Shown here piece after piece: positions 6,680 to 13,326 of a stretch of DNA of 19,343 nt. The position numbers and the translations under genes were made by a program. The notes under the pieces are model-generated. The model was not told the origin of the DNA. It did not search any database and saw nothing but the letters and a program-made list of their open reading frames with translations. Position 1 is the stretch's first letter. Every line of letters begins with the position of its first letter. The DNA is from Betaproteobacteria bacterium (GTDB lineage Bacteria > Pseudomonadota > Gammaproteobacteria > Burkholderiales > Usitatibacteraceae): assembly GCA_012274175.1 (NCBI GenBank), contig JAAOZZ010000024.1, forward strand, positions 1 through 19,343. Direction: 5' to 3'.

Positions 6680-7113
6680 CAGGTGTAGACGCCGTGCTCC
6701 ATCCGGCCGAGCAGCGCCTCGACGGCACGGACCCCGACGTCGGTTTCGGCAAGCCGCAGCGGCACCGCACCGCCCAGCGCGCGTTGCGGCGCCTTGAGCC
6801 ACCGCGCCCCCGCGTCGCCGTCCTCGAGAACCTCCGCGGCGATGGCGAAGAGGCGCGCGGATCGCACCAGGCGATCGCCGCTCACCGGGTCCAGCCTGGA
6901 CTTGGCGGGGTTCCAGCGGGCGAGCGTTCTCGCGCTCACGCCGAGGACGGCGGCGAGCTCCGCGTTCGTGAGCTTGAGGGCGTCCTTGAAGGCGAGCGCG
7001 GATGCGGCCGGCATGCCGGACTGGATCCGGCTCACCCATTCCCCGGTGGAGGCCGGCTCGGCCGCGATCGCTGCGCGGCCTCCGAGCGCGTCGATGATGT
7101 AGTGCATCCCCAT
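6679..7113 (-). CDS. Xre/MbcA/ParS-type antitoxin of the RES toxin
   Basis: 144 residues. A helix-turn-helix lies around residues 47-70 (LTNAELAAVLGVSARTLARWNP), followed by the toxin-binding DUF2384 region (about 85-142, with LFAIAAEVLEDGDAGARWLKAP and a final VEALLGRMEHGVYT helix). It should neutralise the RES toxin and repress its own promoter. Starts are possible at 7113 and 7107, neither with a proper Shine-Dalgarno. The -10 box ends six bases before the ATG at 7113, so the mRNA may begin on or very near that ATG and be leaderless; 7107 would have about five leader bases. Confidence 0.9.
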   Translation of the reverse strand: MGMHYIIDALGGRAAIAAEPASTGEWVSRIQSGMPAASALAFKDALKLTNAELAAVLGVSARTLARWNPAKSRLDPVSGDRLVRSARLFAIAAEVLEDGDAGARWLKAPQRALGGAVPLRLAETDVGVRAVEALLGRMEHGVYT

Positions 7114-7118
7114 TCGCC

Positions 7119-7147
7119 ATGATAGGACAAATGGCAGATTGCGTCAA
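7119..7147 (-). promoter_or_regulatory. sigma-70 promoter of the Xre-RES operon
   Basis: On the minus strand TTGACG (7147-7142) and TATCAT (7124-7119), each matching five of six consensus bases, are separated by the ideal 17 bp. The predicted first transcribed base falls at 7110-7113, on the antitoxin start codon. Confidence 0.8.
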
Positions 7148-7157
7148 GACAAATGGC
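7126..7157 (-). promoter_or_regulatory. direct-repeat operator of the Xre-RES operon
   Basis: GACAAATGGC (plus strand) occurs twice, at 7126-7135 and 7148-7157, exactly 22 bp apart. One copy lies in the promoter spacer, the other just upstream of the -35 box. Two copies on the same helix face overlapping a promoter are what autorepression by the Xre antitoxin would need. Confidence 0.65.
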
Positions 7158-7168
7158 GTAAACCCGTC

Positions 7169-8599
7169 CTAGCGGCGCCTCTTGTGCGCGGTCTTCCGGG
7201 GTCCCTTCGGGTGCTGCGCTTGCGCGATCTCGTCGCTCGCGCGTCCCGCGAGCTTCGGCGTGATGTTGTCGTCGATCCACTTCGGGTCCCACCATTCCAC
7301 CGGCAGCACCGCGATGCCATCCAGGTAGACGCCGAAGTGCAGGTGGTCGCCGCCGGCAAAACCCGTCTCGCCGGTCTTGCCGATGATCTGCAGATTCTCG
7401 ACCGGGTCGCCGACCTTCACGTCGATCTGGCTGCAGTGCCCATAGAGGGTGAAGAGCCCGAGCCCATGGTCGAGGATGATCGCGTTCCCGTAGAGCCCCA
7501 GGTCGCCCGTGAAAGCCACCACGCCGCTGTTGGCCGCCTCGATGGGATAGTGCCTGGTGACGGACAGGTCGTAGCCCAGGTGGTAGGCGCTATCGATCGG
7601 CTCGCCGTTGTAGGTGTACGTCCGGTAGTCCGCGAAGTTCGCCTCCACCTTCGAGTTGCTGAGCTGCGCGAAGGCTCCGTTCCAAAGAATCTTCGGCGTG
7701 GTCTTCGTCGTGACCTCGGTGATCTTGTCCTCGTTTTCCTTGCGCACGCCGTGGTTCACCGCGATGAAGACGTCCTTCACCGAACCCTGCCGCTTGGCGA
7801 GGTCGTGGAGCAGCGGGATCACCTTGTTCTGGTAGAAGTTGTCCGAGAGGGCGATGGTGCTCTTCTTGTACTTCACGTTCTTGAGCTCGTAGGAGAGCCG
7901 CATTTCCCGCGTGTTGCCCGCCTGGTCGGTCGCGACGATCGCAGCCCTCGCAGTGGGCTCGGCGTTGTAGGGGTGCGCGAAGAAGGCGAAGAAGTAATCG
8001 GGATGGCCCTTCACCACGCCCTGGAAGCCCGGGAACCAGTCGTCGCCGATCTTCACGCCCGTCTTCGCCGTGTCCGCGGAGGCCTTGTAGACGATGGCGC
8101 CGGTGCCGCCGAAGTCGATGTAGCGGTCGTCGGCGACCAGCTCGAGCGTAGGCGGCGTGATGTCGATCGTGAGGTTCTTCTCCAGCACGGCCTCGTTGCC
8201 GCCGAACCAGTGCCAGAGCGAGGCGTCGCGCGCGGTCACGCGCAGGACGGCGGGCCCTTCCTTGATGCCGGAGACCTTCGCCAATGCCACGGCGATCTTC
8301 TTCCCCGGGACCGGCGTCGCGTACTGCTCCGAGGCGAGGGATTGTTCCGCGCCGCCCTGGCTGAGAGTCGCCGTCACCGACTTCAAGCCGGAGCCCGGAT
8401 CGGTCACGTCGATCTCGAGGGGCGCCTGGCCGAGCACGTCCGACTGGGTCGAAAGCGCGATCCGCGGCGGTTCCGATTCGAAGCGCGGCCGCAGGTAAAA
8501 GCCTCCGCCGACTAGCGCGGCGGCAGCGACGACGAGGATGACGAGGAAAACGGTCGCGGCCCGGCCGCGCTGGGATCTGCTGGATTCGAGGGTGAGCAT
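7169..8599 (-). CDS. membrane-anchored M23 (LytM/DD-endopeptidase-like) peptidase
   Basis: 476 residues. A basic N-terminus and one transmembrane helix (about 14-37) anchor a large periplasmic part. Residues 45-330 are beta-rich (LEIDVTDPGSGLKSVTATLS, ATDQAGNTREMRLSYEL). The M23 domain (about 335-430) has all zinc and catalytic residues: His340 and Asp344 in HLGYDLS, His388 in TLYGHCS, and His419/His421 in GGDHLHFG. Such enzymes cut peptidoglycan peptide cross-links; an intact HxxxD/HxH set argues for an active enzyme rather than an EnvC/NlpD-like activator. The C-terminus is basic (KTAHKRRR). No clear Shine-Dalgarno precedes the ATG, so the start is moderately certain. The divergent neighbour is a lipoprotein with lysozyme-like motifs. 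Confidence 0.9.
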   Translation of the reverse strand: MLTLESSRSQRGRAATVFLVILVVAAAALVGGGFYLRPRFESEPPRIALSTQSDVLGQAPLEIDVTDPGSGLKSVTATLSQGGAEQSLASEQYATPVPGKKIAVALAKVSGIKEGPAVLRVTARDASLWHWFGGNEAVLEKNLTIDITPPTLELVADDRYIDFGGTGAIVYKASADTAKTGVKIGDDWFPGFQGVVKGHPDYFFAFFAHPYNAEPTARAAIVATDQAGNTREMRLSYELKNVKYKKSTIALSDNFYQNKVIPLLHDLAKRQGSVKDVFIAVNHGVRKENEDKITEVTTKTTPKILWNGAFAQLSNSKVEANFADYRTYTYNGEPIDSAYHLGYDLSVTRHYPIEAANSGVVAFTGDLGLYGNAIILDHGLGLFTLYGHCSQIDVKVGDPVENLQIIGKTGETGFAGGDHLHFGVYLDGIAVLPVEWWDPKWIDDNITPKLAGRASDEIAQAQHPKGPRKTAHKRRR

Positions 8600-8704
8600 G
8601 TTGCCAAGGGAGAGGAGTCGGGTGCGCCGCCCGGGGGCAAGCTTGGGCGAAACGCAATTCTACCCGGCGCAGCCGTCGGCAGGCTGAATGCACGGCGCCG
8701 TTGG

Positions 8705-8710
8705 CATAAT
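8705..8710 (+). promoter_or_regulatory. possible -10 element adjoining the DUF1615 start
   Basis: CATAAT matches five of six -10 bases and ends six bases before the ATG at 8717, where there is no Shine-Dalgarno. This would give a leaderless or nearly leaderless mRNA. No convincing -35 box is present. Confidence 0.35.
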
Positions 8711-8716
8711 GACCCC

Positions 8717-9862
8717 ATGCAACGATTGCTTCTCCTGTTGGCGGCAGTCCTCGCGGGCTGTGCCGCACCTCGCCTGCAGCTCCCCGCAAGCGACAGCCGC
8801 GCCCTCATCGCAAGCTACATCCCCGCCTCGGTCCCCGATCGGGAAGGTTGGGCGGCCGACATCTTCACTCCGATGGCGGTGCTCGAGATTCCGGTGACCG
8901 CCGAGAACGTCTGCGCCATCGTCGCGATCACCGAGCAGGAGAGCGGCTTCCGGGCCGATCCGGTGATCCCGAACCTGCCTGCGATCGCGCGCTCCGAGAT
9001 CGAGCGGCGGCGCGAAAGGCTCGGCATCCCGGAATTGGTGCTCGATGCGGCGCTGGCACTTAAATCGTCGAACGGCAGGACCTACCGCGAGCGCCTCGAC
9101 CACGCGAAGACCGAGCGCGAGCTGAGCGACATCTACGAGGACCTCATCGGCCGCGTCCCGCTGGGGCGCACGTTCCTGGAAAACGGCAACCCGGTGCGCA
9201 CCGGCGGGCCGATGCAGGTGAGCGTGGCTTTCGCGCGGGCCCAGGCCGAAGACAAGAGCTACCCCTACCCGATCGTCGAGTCGATCCGCGACGAGGTCTT
9301 CACGCGCCGCGGCGGCATGTACTTCGGCATCGCGCACCTCCTCGACTATCCCGCGTCCTACGATCGGCCGATCTACCGGTTCGCGGATTTCAATGCCGGC
9401 CGCTATGCCAGCCGGAATGCGGCGTTCCAGAGCGCGCTGTCCTTGCTGACGAGACGGAAGCTCGCGCTCGATGGGGACCTGATTCCCGCCGAGAAGGCAC
9501 GGGACGGGAAGGCCGGAGCGACCGAGTCGGCGGCGCTCGCATTGGCGTCGCGGCTCGACATGAGTCCACGGGAAATCCGGCGCGATCTCGCCCTGGAGGA
9601 CCGCCGCGGGCTCGAATCGGCCCCGCTGTACGAGAAGGTCTTCGCGCTGGCCGACGCCCGCAACGGCAAGCCGGTGCCGCGCGCGGTGCTGCCGGTGATC
9701 GAGCTCCACACGCCGAAGACCACGCGAAGGCTCACGACGCGCTGGTTCGCCGAGCGGGTGGCGGCGAGGCAGCAGCAATGCTTATCGAGAGGCCCCACCC
9801 GCACTTCGGCATTCAGAGACGGGCGTTCATCTTCCTCAGGCGGTCCGCCATCACCTTCATGA
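8717..9862 (+). CDS. DUF1615 (YaiW-like) outer-membrane lipoprotein, lysozyme-like motifs
   Basis: 381 residues. A lipoprotein signal with lipobox LAGC (Cys15) predicts envelope attachment; Ala at +2 favours the outer membrane. The rest matches the DUF1615 family, whose E. coli member YaiW is a lipoprotein linked to SbmA-dependent peptide uptake. I see motifs in lytic-transglycosylase order: ITEQESGF with Glu75, TGGPMQVSV (164-170), and FADFNAGRYASRNAAF (222-237). This suggests a lysozyme-type fold acting on peptidoglycan. The last 25 or so residues (SRGPTRTSAFRDGRSSSS...) are low-complexity and overlap the convergent cNMP gene by 50 bp, as if an older stop had been lost. It is divergent from the M23 gene. 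Confidence 0.85.
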   Translation: MQRLLLLLAAVLAGCAAPRLQLPASDSRALIASYIPASVPDREGWAADIFTPMAVLEIPVTAENVCAIVAITEQESGFRADPVIPNLPAIARSEIERRRERLGIPELVLDAALALKSSNGRTYRERLDHAKTERELSDIYEDLIGRVPLGRTFLENGNPVRTGGPMQVSVAFARAQAEDKSYPYPIVESIRDEVFTRRGGMYFGIAHLLDYPASYDRPIYRFADFNAGRYASRNAAFQSALSLLTRRKLALDGDLIPAEKARDGKAGATESAALALASRLDMSPREIRRDLALEDRRGLESAPLYEKVFALADARNGKPVPRAVLPVIELHTPKTTRRLTTRWFAERVAARQQQCLSRGPTRTSAFRDGRSSSSGGPPSPS

Positions 9863-10172
9863 TCTGCAGCGCGAAGTGCGGCGCCTGCTGCACCATGAAA
9901 AGGAAGCGCTTTTCGGGGATGACGGCGAGCTTGCAGGGGGTTTTCGCGATCGCGGTGGCGGTGCGCGGCGCCTGGTCGATCAGGGCCATCTCGCCGAAGG
10001 GCTCGCCGGGGCCCAGGACTTCCAGCACCTTCGAGTCGATCGAGATCTCTACCTCGCCCTCGAGCACGACATACATTTCGAAGCCCATGTCGTAGGCGCG
10101 GAAGATCGCTTCTCCGGCCTCGCAGAGCCGCGGGTTCGCTTCCCCGGCGAACATGTCCAGCCTGACGCCCAT
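9813..10172 (-). CDS. stand-alone cyclic-nucleotide-binding (CRP-like) domain protein
   Basis: 119 residues containing only the cNMP-binding beta-roll and its C-terminal helix. MYVVLEGEVEIS is the strand 3-4 region, LGPGEPFGEMALIDQAPRTATAIA is the phosphate-binding cassette with the Glu and Arg that contact the cyclic nucleotide, and APHFALQIMKVMADRLRKMN is the C-helix. No DNA-binding or kinase domain follows, so it cannot be a CRP-type regulator by itself; it may be a sensor subunit for another protein. GGGAGGA lies about six bases before the ATG. The 32-residue membrane peptide gene is 68 bp upstream on the same strand. Its 3' end overlaps the DUF1615 gene tail to tail. Confidence 0.88.
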   Translation of the reverse strand: MGVRLDMFAGEANPRLCEAGEAIFRAYDMGFEMYVVLEGEVEISIDSKVLEVLGPGEPFGEMALIDQAPRTATAIAKTPCKLAVIPEKRFLFMVQQAPHFALQIMKVMADRLRKMNARL

Positions 10173-10196
10173 GGCGATCCTCCCTCGATTGGCGGG

Positions 10197-10202
10197 ATAT
10201 TA
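10197..10202 (-). promoter_or_regulatory. possible -10 element for the cNMP-domain gene
   Basis: TAATAT on the minus strand lies 24 bases before the ATG at 10172, with the ribosome site in between. There is no good -35 match, so co-transcription with the upstream small gene remains possible. Confidence 0.25.
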
Positions 10203-10240
10203 CTCCTCGCCTTCGCCAAAGCGGGCGGATTCATTGGCGC

Positions 10241-10339
10241 CTAGGCGAAGTACCGGGCGCCCGAGACGCTCTCCGCGACGTTGGCGGCGATGGTGAAGAA
10301 GAAGGCGACGGTCACGAGGGTGAAGAAGGCGGTGATCAT
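10241..10339 (-). CDS. 32-residue single-helix membrane peptide
   Basis: ATG at 10339, TAG at 10243-10241. The peptide is one hydrophobic helix (ITAFFTLVTVAFFFTIAANV, residues 2-21) followed by a short polar tail ending GARYFA. AGGAG lies seven bases upstream of the ATG, a good ribosome site. The frame is short enough to be missed by length-filtered gene callers. It lies between the SH3 protein gene and the cNMP-domain gene on the same strand. I recognise no family; a small inner-membrane regulator or complex subunit is plausible, and a toxic hydrophobic peptide is an alternative. Confidence 0.6.
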   Translation of the reverse strand: MITAFFTLVTVAFFFTIAANVAESVSGARYFA

Positions 10340-10359
10340 TGGGCGGCTCCTGGTGGGTG

Positions 10360-10380
10360 GTGCGTTGTCGATGAACGCAC
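10360..10380 (-). repeat. hairpin in the leader of the 32-residue peptide gene
   Basis: GTGCGTT and AACGCAC form a perfect 7-bp stem around a 7-base loop, about 20 bases upstream of the small membrane peptide start. It could be an operator or an mRNA leader structure. The rest of the 115 bp up to the SH3 gene shows no other clear signal. Confidence 0.4.
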
Positions 10381-10454
10381 TTTAGGCCGGCCCCCGTGCC
10401 GCGAGCGGAAAGCGACGAAAGACGGAAAACCCGGGGCGAAGTGCAGAAAAGGCG

Positions 10455-11315
10455 CTACTTGCCGACCAGCCGATCCCCCCGGATGTAGCCTTCGAACTTC
10501 GCCCCGGCGCGCGATCTCGCCCGCCACCAGGGGCCGCCCGTCGATTGCACGAGGACGACCGAGCCGGGGTTCAGCTCGGCCACGACCGGGGAATGGAGGT
10601 TCGGGGCGGCGCGGACGTTGGTCCGGCCGGACGCGATGGTGCGGGCCGTTTTCCAGGAGTTCGGTCGACCCTCTCCCGATTGAGAGGGGGCACTTCGGGC
10701 CGCCACAGGAGAGGGAGAGGCGTAGGCCGACGCCACGCCGCAGGTGGCGAAGATGGAGTCCAGCTCCCGGGAATAGGGGCTGATCTCGAATTGGATCGGC
10801 AGGCTGCCGGGCGCCCATCCCTCGGGCATCACGACGTCTTCCACGATGCCGATGGCGGAGCACGCGCGCAACGCGGAGGGCAGGAAGCCATGGGCCAGCG
10901 CGTCCCCGAGGTCGTTCACCTGCCAGCTCGCGGCCAGGACCTGCTGCACCACCGTGCCGCCGCTCGTCCCGGCGGGGCTGATGCACACGAGGCGCGGCAT
11001 CCTCTTGGGCGGCAATCCGCCGGGGTCGTCGGGCGTGATCTGGTTCGTGAGCTCGATGGCGATCGTCCCGGTGCTCTTCTCGCACGAGACGTATGCGTTC
11101 GAATAGACGTTCGCGGTCCCGACCGGCGTGGCGATGGAGGCCTTCGTGTGGGCGAAGCGGATGGGACCGAGGATCGGATGGCCCGCCTCTCCGATATCCC
11201 ATTCGAGGTGCGAGGCGACGGCGCGCTGCTTCCCGAGCGCCGCCACAGGGTCCTCGGAATGCGCGGTCACGCTCGCGAGCAGGAGGACCACCGGCAGGAG
11301 AAATTTGTTTCGCAC
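10455..11315 (-). CDS. periplasmic protein with C-terminal bacterial SH3 domain
   Basis: 286 residues from a GTG start at 11315, chosen because GGGGG lies six bases upstream and the frame then opens with a signal peptide (VRNKFLLPVVLLLASVTAHS). Residues 22-205 form a domain I do not recognise, with four scattered Cys (CEKSTG, LVCISPAG, RACSAIG, FATCGVA) that could form disulfides. A Ser/Pro/Ala-rich linker follows, then an SH3b domain (about 235-284, TNVRAAPNLHSPVVAELNPGSVV, GPWWRARSR, FEGYIRGDRL), a module that usually binds cell-wall or peptide ligands. The frame extends upstream to 11453 but that part overlaps the divergent TAXI gene and has no signal peptide. Confidence 0.75.
   Translation of the reverse strand: MRNKFLLPVVLLLASVTAHSEDPVAALGKQRAVASHLEWDIGEAGHPILGPIRFAHTKASIATPVGTANVYSNAYVSCEKSTGTIAIELTNQITPDDPGGLPPKRMPRLVCISPAGTSGGTVVQQVLAASWQVNDLGDALAHGFLPSALRACSAIGIVEDVVMPEGWAPGSLPIQFEISPYSRELDSIFATCGVASAYASPSPVAARSAPSQSGEGRPNSWKTARTIASGRTNVRAAPNLHSPVVAELNPGSVVLVQSTGGPWWRARSRAGAKFEGYIRGDRLVGK
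10669..10721. repeat. REP-like palindrome inside the SH3-protein linker
   Basis: CCCTCTC (10669-10675) and GAGAGGG (10682-10688) form a 7-bp stem, followed at 10708-10721 by another AGGAGAGGGAGAGG tract. CTCTCCC/GGGAGAG palindromes are a common design of proteobacterial intergenic repeats. Here the element encodes part of the linker (about SPSPVAARSAPSQSGEGR) between the two domains of the SH3 protein without breaking the frame. Confidence 0.45.
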
Positions 11316-11411
11316 GGCGTTCCCCCTTTCGTGGCGTGGCACTGGCATTTTCGCCTTGGCGCACATAGGCTGCAACTTCCGCCGCGATCGCCGATCGGAG
11401 GGTGAGCGGCC

Positions 11412-12743
11412 ATGCAGCTTCCCCATCTCAGGATATCGAGGATTTCCTGGCACGACCTCGCGCTCACGCTGGGGCCGTACGTGCTGCTTGTGATCGCGGC
11501 GTTCTGGTTCGCCTATCGCTTCGTGCGGCCCGCACCGCCCGACACGATCGTCATCACGAGCGGGCGCGCCGGCAGCATGTTCGCGACCGCCGCCGAGCGC
11601 TATCGCAAGATCCTCGCGGGTGAAGGCATCACGCTCAAGGTCCTGCCGTCCGAGGGCTCGCTGGAGAACCTCAAGCGCCTGGGCGATCCCAAGACCAAGG
11701 TCGACGTCGGGTTCGTGCAGGGCGGCCTCGCGGATCTCGTGGATACGAGCAACCTCATGTCCCTCGGGAGCGTCTTCTACGAGCCGGTGCTCGTCTTCTA
11801 CCGCTCGCCGCGGCCGCTCGGCCGGTTATCGGAGCTGATGGGCAAGCGCATCGCCATCGGCCGCGAGGGCAGCGGCACCCGCGCGATGGCGACCATACTC
11901 CTCAACGCGAACGGGATCGCGCCCAACGGCCCCACGAAGCTCCTCGACCTGGAGGGCAAGGCCGCGGAGGATGCGCTTTTCCAGCACCGCGTGGACGCCG
12001 TCTTCGTGATGGGCGATTCCGCGGCGATCGCCAACATCGTCGCGCTGCTCCACGCGCCGGGCATTCGCCTCTTCGACTTCGTGCAGGGTGACGCGTACGT
12101 GCGCCGCTTCCGCTACCTGAGCAGGCTCGTGCTGCCGGCCGGCGCCTTCAACCTGGGGAAGAACCTGCCCCCGGCGCCGCTCACGATCGTGGCACCCACC
12201 GTCGAGCTCGTCGCCCGCTCCGACCTGCATCCCGCGTTATCGGACATGCTGATCGAGGCCGCGCGGGAAGTCCACGGAGGGGCCACGCTCATCCAGAAGG
12301 CGGGAGAATTCCCGGTTCCGCTCGAGCACGAGTACCGCCTGAGTGACGACGCCCTGCGCTACTACAAGACGGGCAAGGGCTTCGCGTACAGGCACCTGCC
12401 CTTCTGGCTCGCGAGCCTCGTCGACCGCGCCGTCGTGATGCTGGTGCCGATCGCGCTGCTGCTGATCCCGGGCATGAAGTTCGTCCCGCAGCTCTACCAC
12501 TGGCGCGTGAGCGCGCGCATCTACAAGCGCTACGGAGAGCTGATGGAGCTGGAGCGCGACGCGTTCGAGCAATCCACGCCCGAGCGGCGCGCCCAGCTCC
12601 TGGAGCGCCTGGACGAGATCGAGCAGCGCGTCATCACGCTGAAGCTGCCCGCCTCGTTCGCCGACAAGACCTACATCCTTCGCCAGCACATCGCCTTCGT
12701 GCGCAGCTACCTCCAGCAGGCCGAGGCGGCGCGCAGCCCCTAG
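11412..12743 (+). CDS. membrane-anchored TAXI-family (TRAP) solute-binding protein
   Basis: 443 residues. A TM helix (about 17-38) is followed by a TAXI-type solute-binding domain (45-300): IVITSGRAGSMFATAAERYRKIL, VLPSEGSLENLKRL, VDVGFVQGG, GKRIAIGREGSGTRAMA and VDAVFVMGDSA are its recognisable steps. A second TM helix (335-354) leads to a charged C-terminal tail (365-443), probably a cytosolic coiled coil. TAXI proteins normally deliver solutes such as carboxylates to TRAP permeases, but no permease gene is near, so a sensor or orphan role is possible. GGAGG lies 10 bases before the ATG. Its TAG overlaps the stop of the convergent BON gene within a CTAG. The 96 bp to the divergent SH3 gene hold no clear promoter. 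Confidence 0.85.
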   Translation: MQLPHLRISRISWHDLALTLGPYVLLVIAAFWFAYRFVRPAPPDTIVITSGRAGSMFATAAERYRKILAGEGITLKVLPSEGSLENLKRLGDPKTKVDVGFVQGGLADLVDTSNLMSLGSVFYEPVLVFYRSPRPLGRLSELMGKRIAIGREGSGTRAMATILLNANGIAPNGPTKLLDLEGKAAEDALFQHRVDAVFVMGDSAAIANIVALLHAPGIRLFDFVQGDAYVRRFRYLSRLVLPAGAFNLGKNLPPAPLTIVAPTVELVARSDLHPALSDMLIEAAREVHGGATLIQKAGEFPVPLEHEYRLSDDALRYYKTGKGFAYRHLPFWLASLVDRAVVMLVPIALLLIPGMKFVPQLYHWRVSARIYKRYGELMELERDAFEQSTPERRAQLLERLDEIEQRVITLKLPASFADKTYILRQHIAFVRSYLQQAEAARSP

Positions 12744-13192
12744 CTCATCCCTACCCGCGCGAGCAGGTAGTTATTCACGTCCCGCACGCCGTTCACGCTG
12801 GCCGCGATCATCCCGGCGCGCTCGATCTGGCCGGTGGTCGTGACGCGGCCGGTGAGCGACACGGTATGCCGGTAGCTCTCGACGCCGATCCTGCCGGCGA
12901 GGTACGCATCCTCGGAGAGCCGGTCCATGACCGCGGTGCGCAGCAGCTCATCCTCGCTCGGGCGCGGCGCAGTCACCGTGACCCGCGGCTCGGAATGGTA
13001 CGTGGTGGGCGGCACCGCATACTGGTCGATCGCGGCCGGTGCGTTGGACGGTGGGTCCGCAACCGGTGTCGCCGCGGGCGTCGCTTCGTTCGCGGCAGCC
13101 GGCGTGTCGTTCGTCATGTACGCAAAGCCGCTGGCCGTGACGGCCGACAGGGCGAGGAAGAGCGTGAGGGAAATCTTCGAGCGTGCAGTCAT
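12740..13192 (-). CDS. periplasmic BON-domain protein
   Basis: 150 residues. A signal sequence (TARSKISLTLFLALSAVTASGFA) leads to a Pro/Ala/Thr-rich stretch (about 30-75) and a single BON domain (80-150): DELLRTAVMDRLSEDAYLAGRIGVESYRHTVSLTGRVTTTGQIERAGMIAASVNGVRDVNNYLLA. BON proteins such as OsmY and DolP sit in the periplasm or on the outer membrane, bind lipid surfaces and help envelope integrity under stress. There is no lipobox, so this one should be soluble or anchored by an uncleaved signal. AGGAGG lies about six bases before the ATG at 13192; the frame is open further upstream, but that part lacks a signal peptide. A sigma-E-like promoter precedes it. Confidence 0.88.
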   Translation of the reverse strand: MTARSKISLTLFLALSAVTASGFAYMTNDTPAAANEATPAATPVADPPSNAPAAIDQYAVPPTTYHSEPRVTVTAPRPSEDELLRTAVMDRLSEDAYLAGRIGVESYRHTVSLTGRVTTTGQIERAGMIAASVNGVRDVNNYLLARVGMS

Positions 13193-13234
13193 GAAAGCCT
13201 CCTGGAGTGAAGGGATCCTGCAGGTTCCATTCCC

Positions 13235-13262
13235 TAGGAAGCGCACGGGCGGGCGAAGTTCC
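13235..13262 (-). promoter_or_regulatory. sigma-E-like promoter of the BON-domain gene
   Basis: The minus strand has GGAACTT at 13262-13256, a perfect sigma-E -35 box, and TCCTA at 13239-13235 after 16 bp, fitting the TCnnA -10 pattern. A start about 6-7 bases further would leave a leader of about 36 bases with AGGAGG near its end. The E. coli BON protein gene dolP is also in the sigma-E regulon. Confidence 0.5.
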
Positions 13263-13326
13263 GCGCGGGCTGCGCCGATGGAACTACTCGCGCGCGTCGC
13301 CAATGAGCGACACCGCTCCGCCGATA

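Noticed and set aside
11316..11411. Divergent promoter between the SH3 and TAXI genes
   Set aside because: TTGCAG followed after 18 bp by AAAATG on the minus strand is too weak to list, and no plus-strand match was found.
13224..13285. GTTCCAT / ATGGAAC inverted repeat
   Set aside because: Only seven bases per arm with about 50 bp between them, which is expected by chance.
13193..13326. Terminator for the TonB receptor gene
   Set aside because: Only 5-bp GTTCC/GGAAC pairing without a T tract is visible, and GGAAC is better explained as a sigma-E -35 box.
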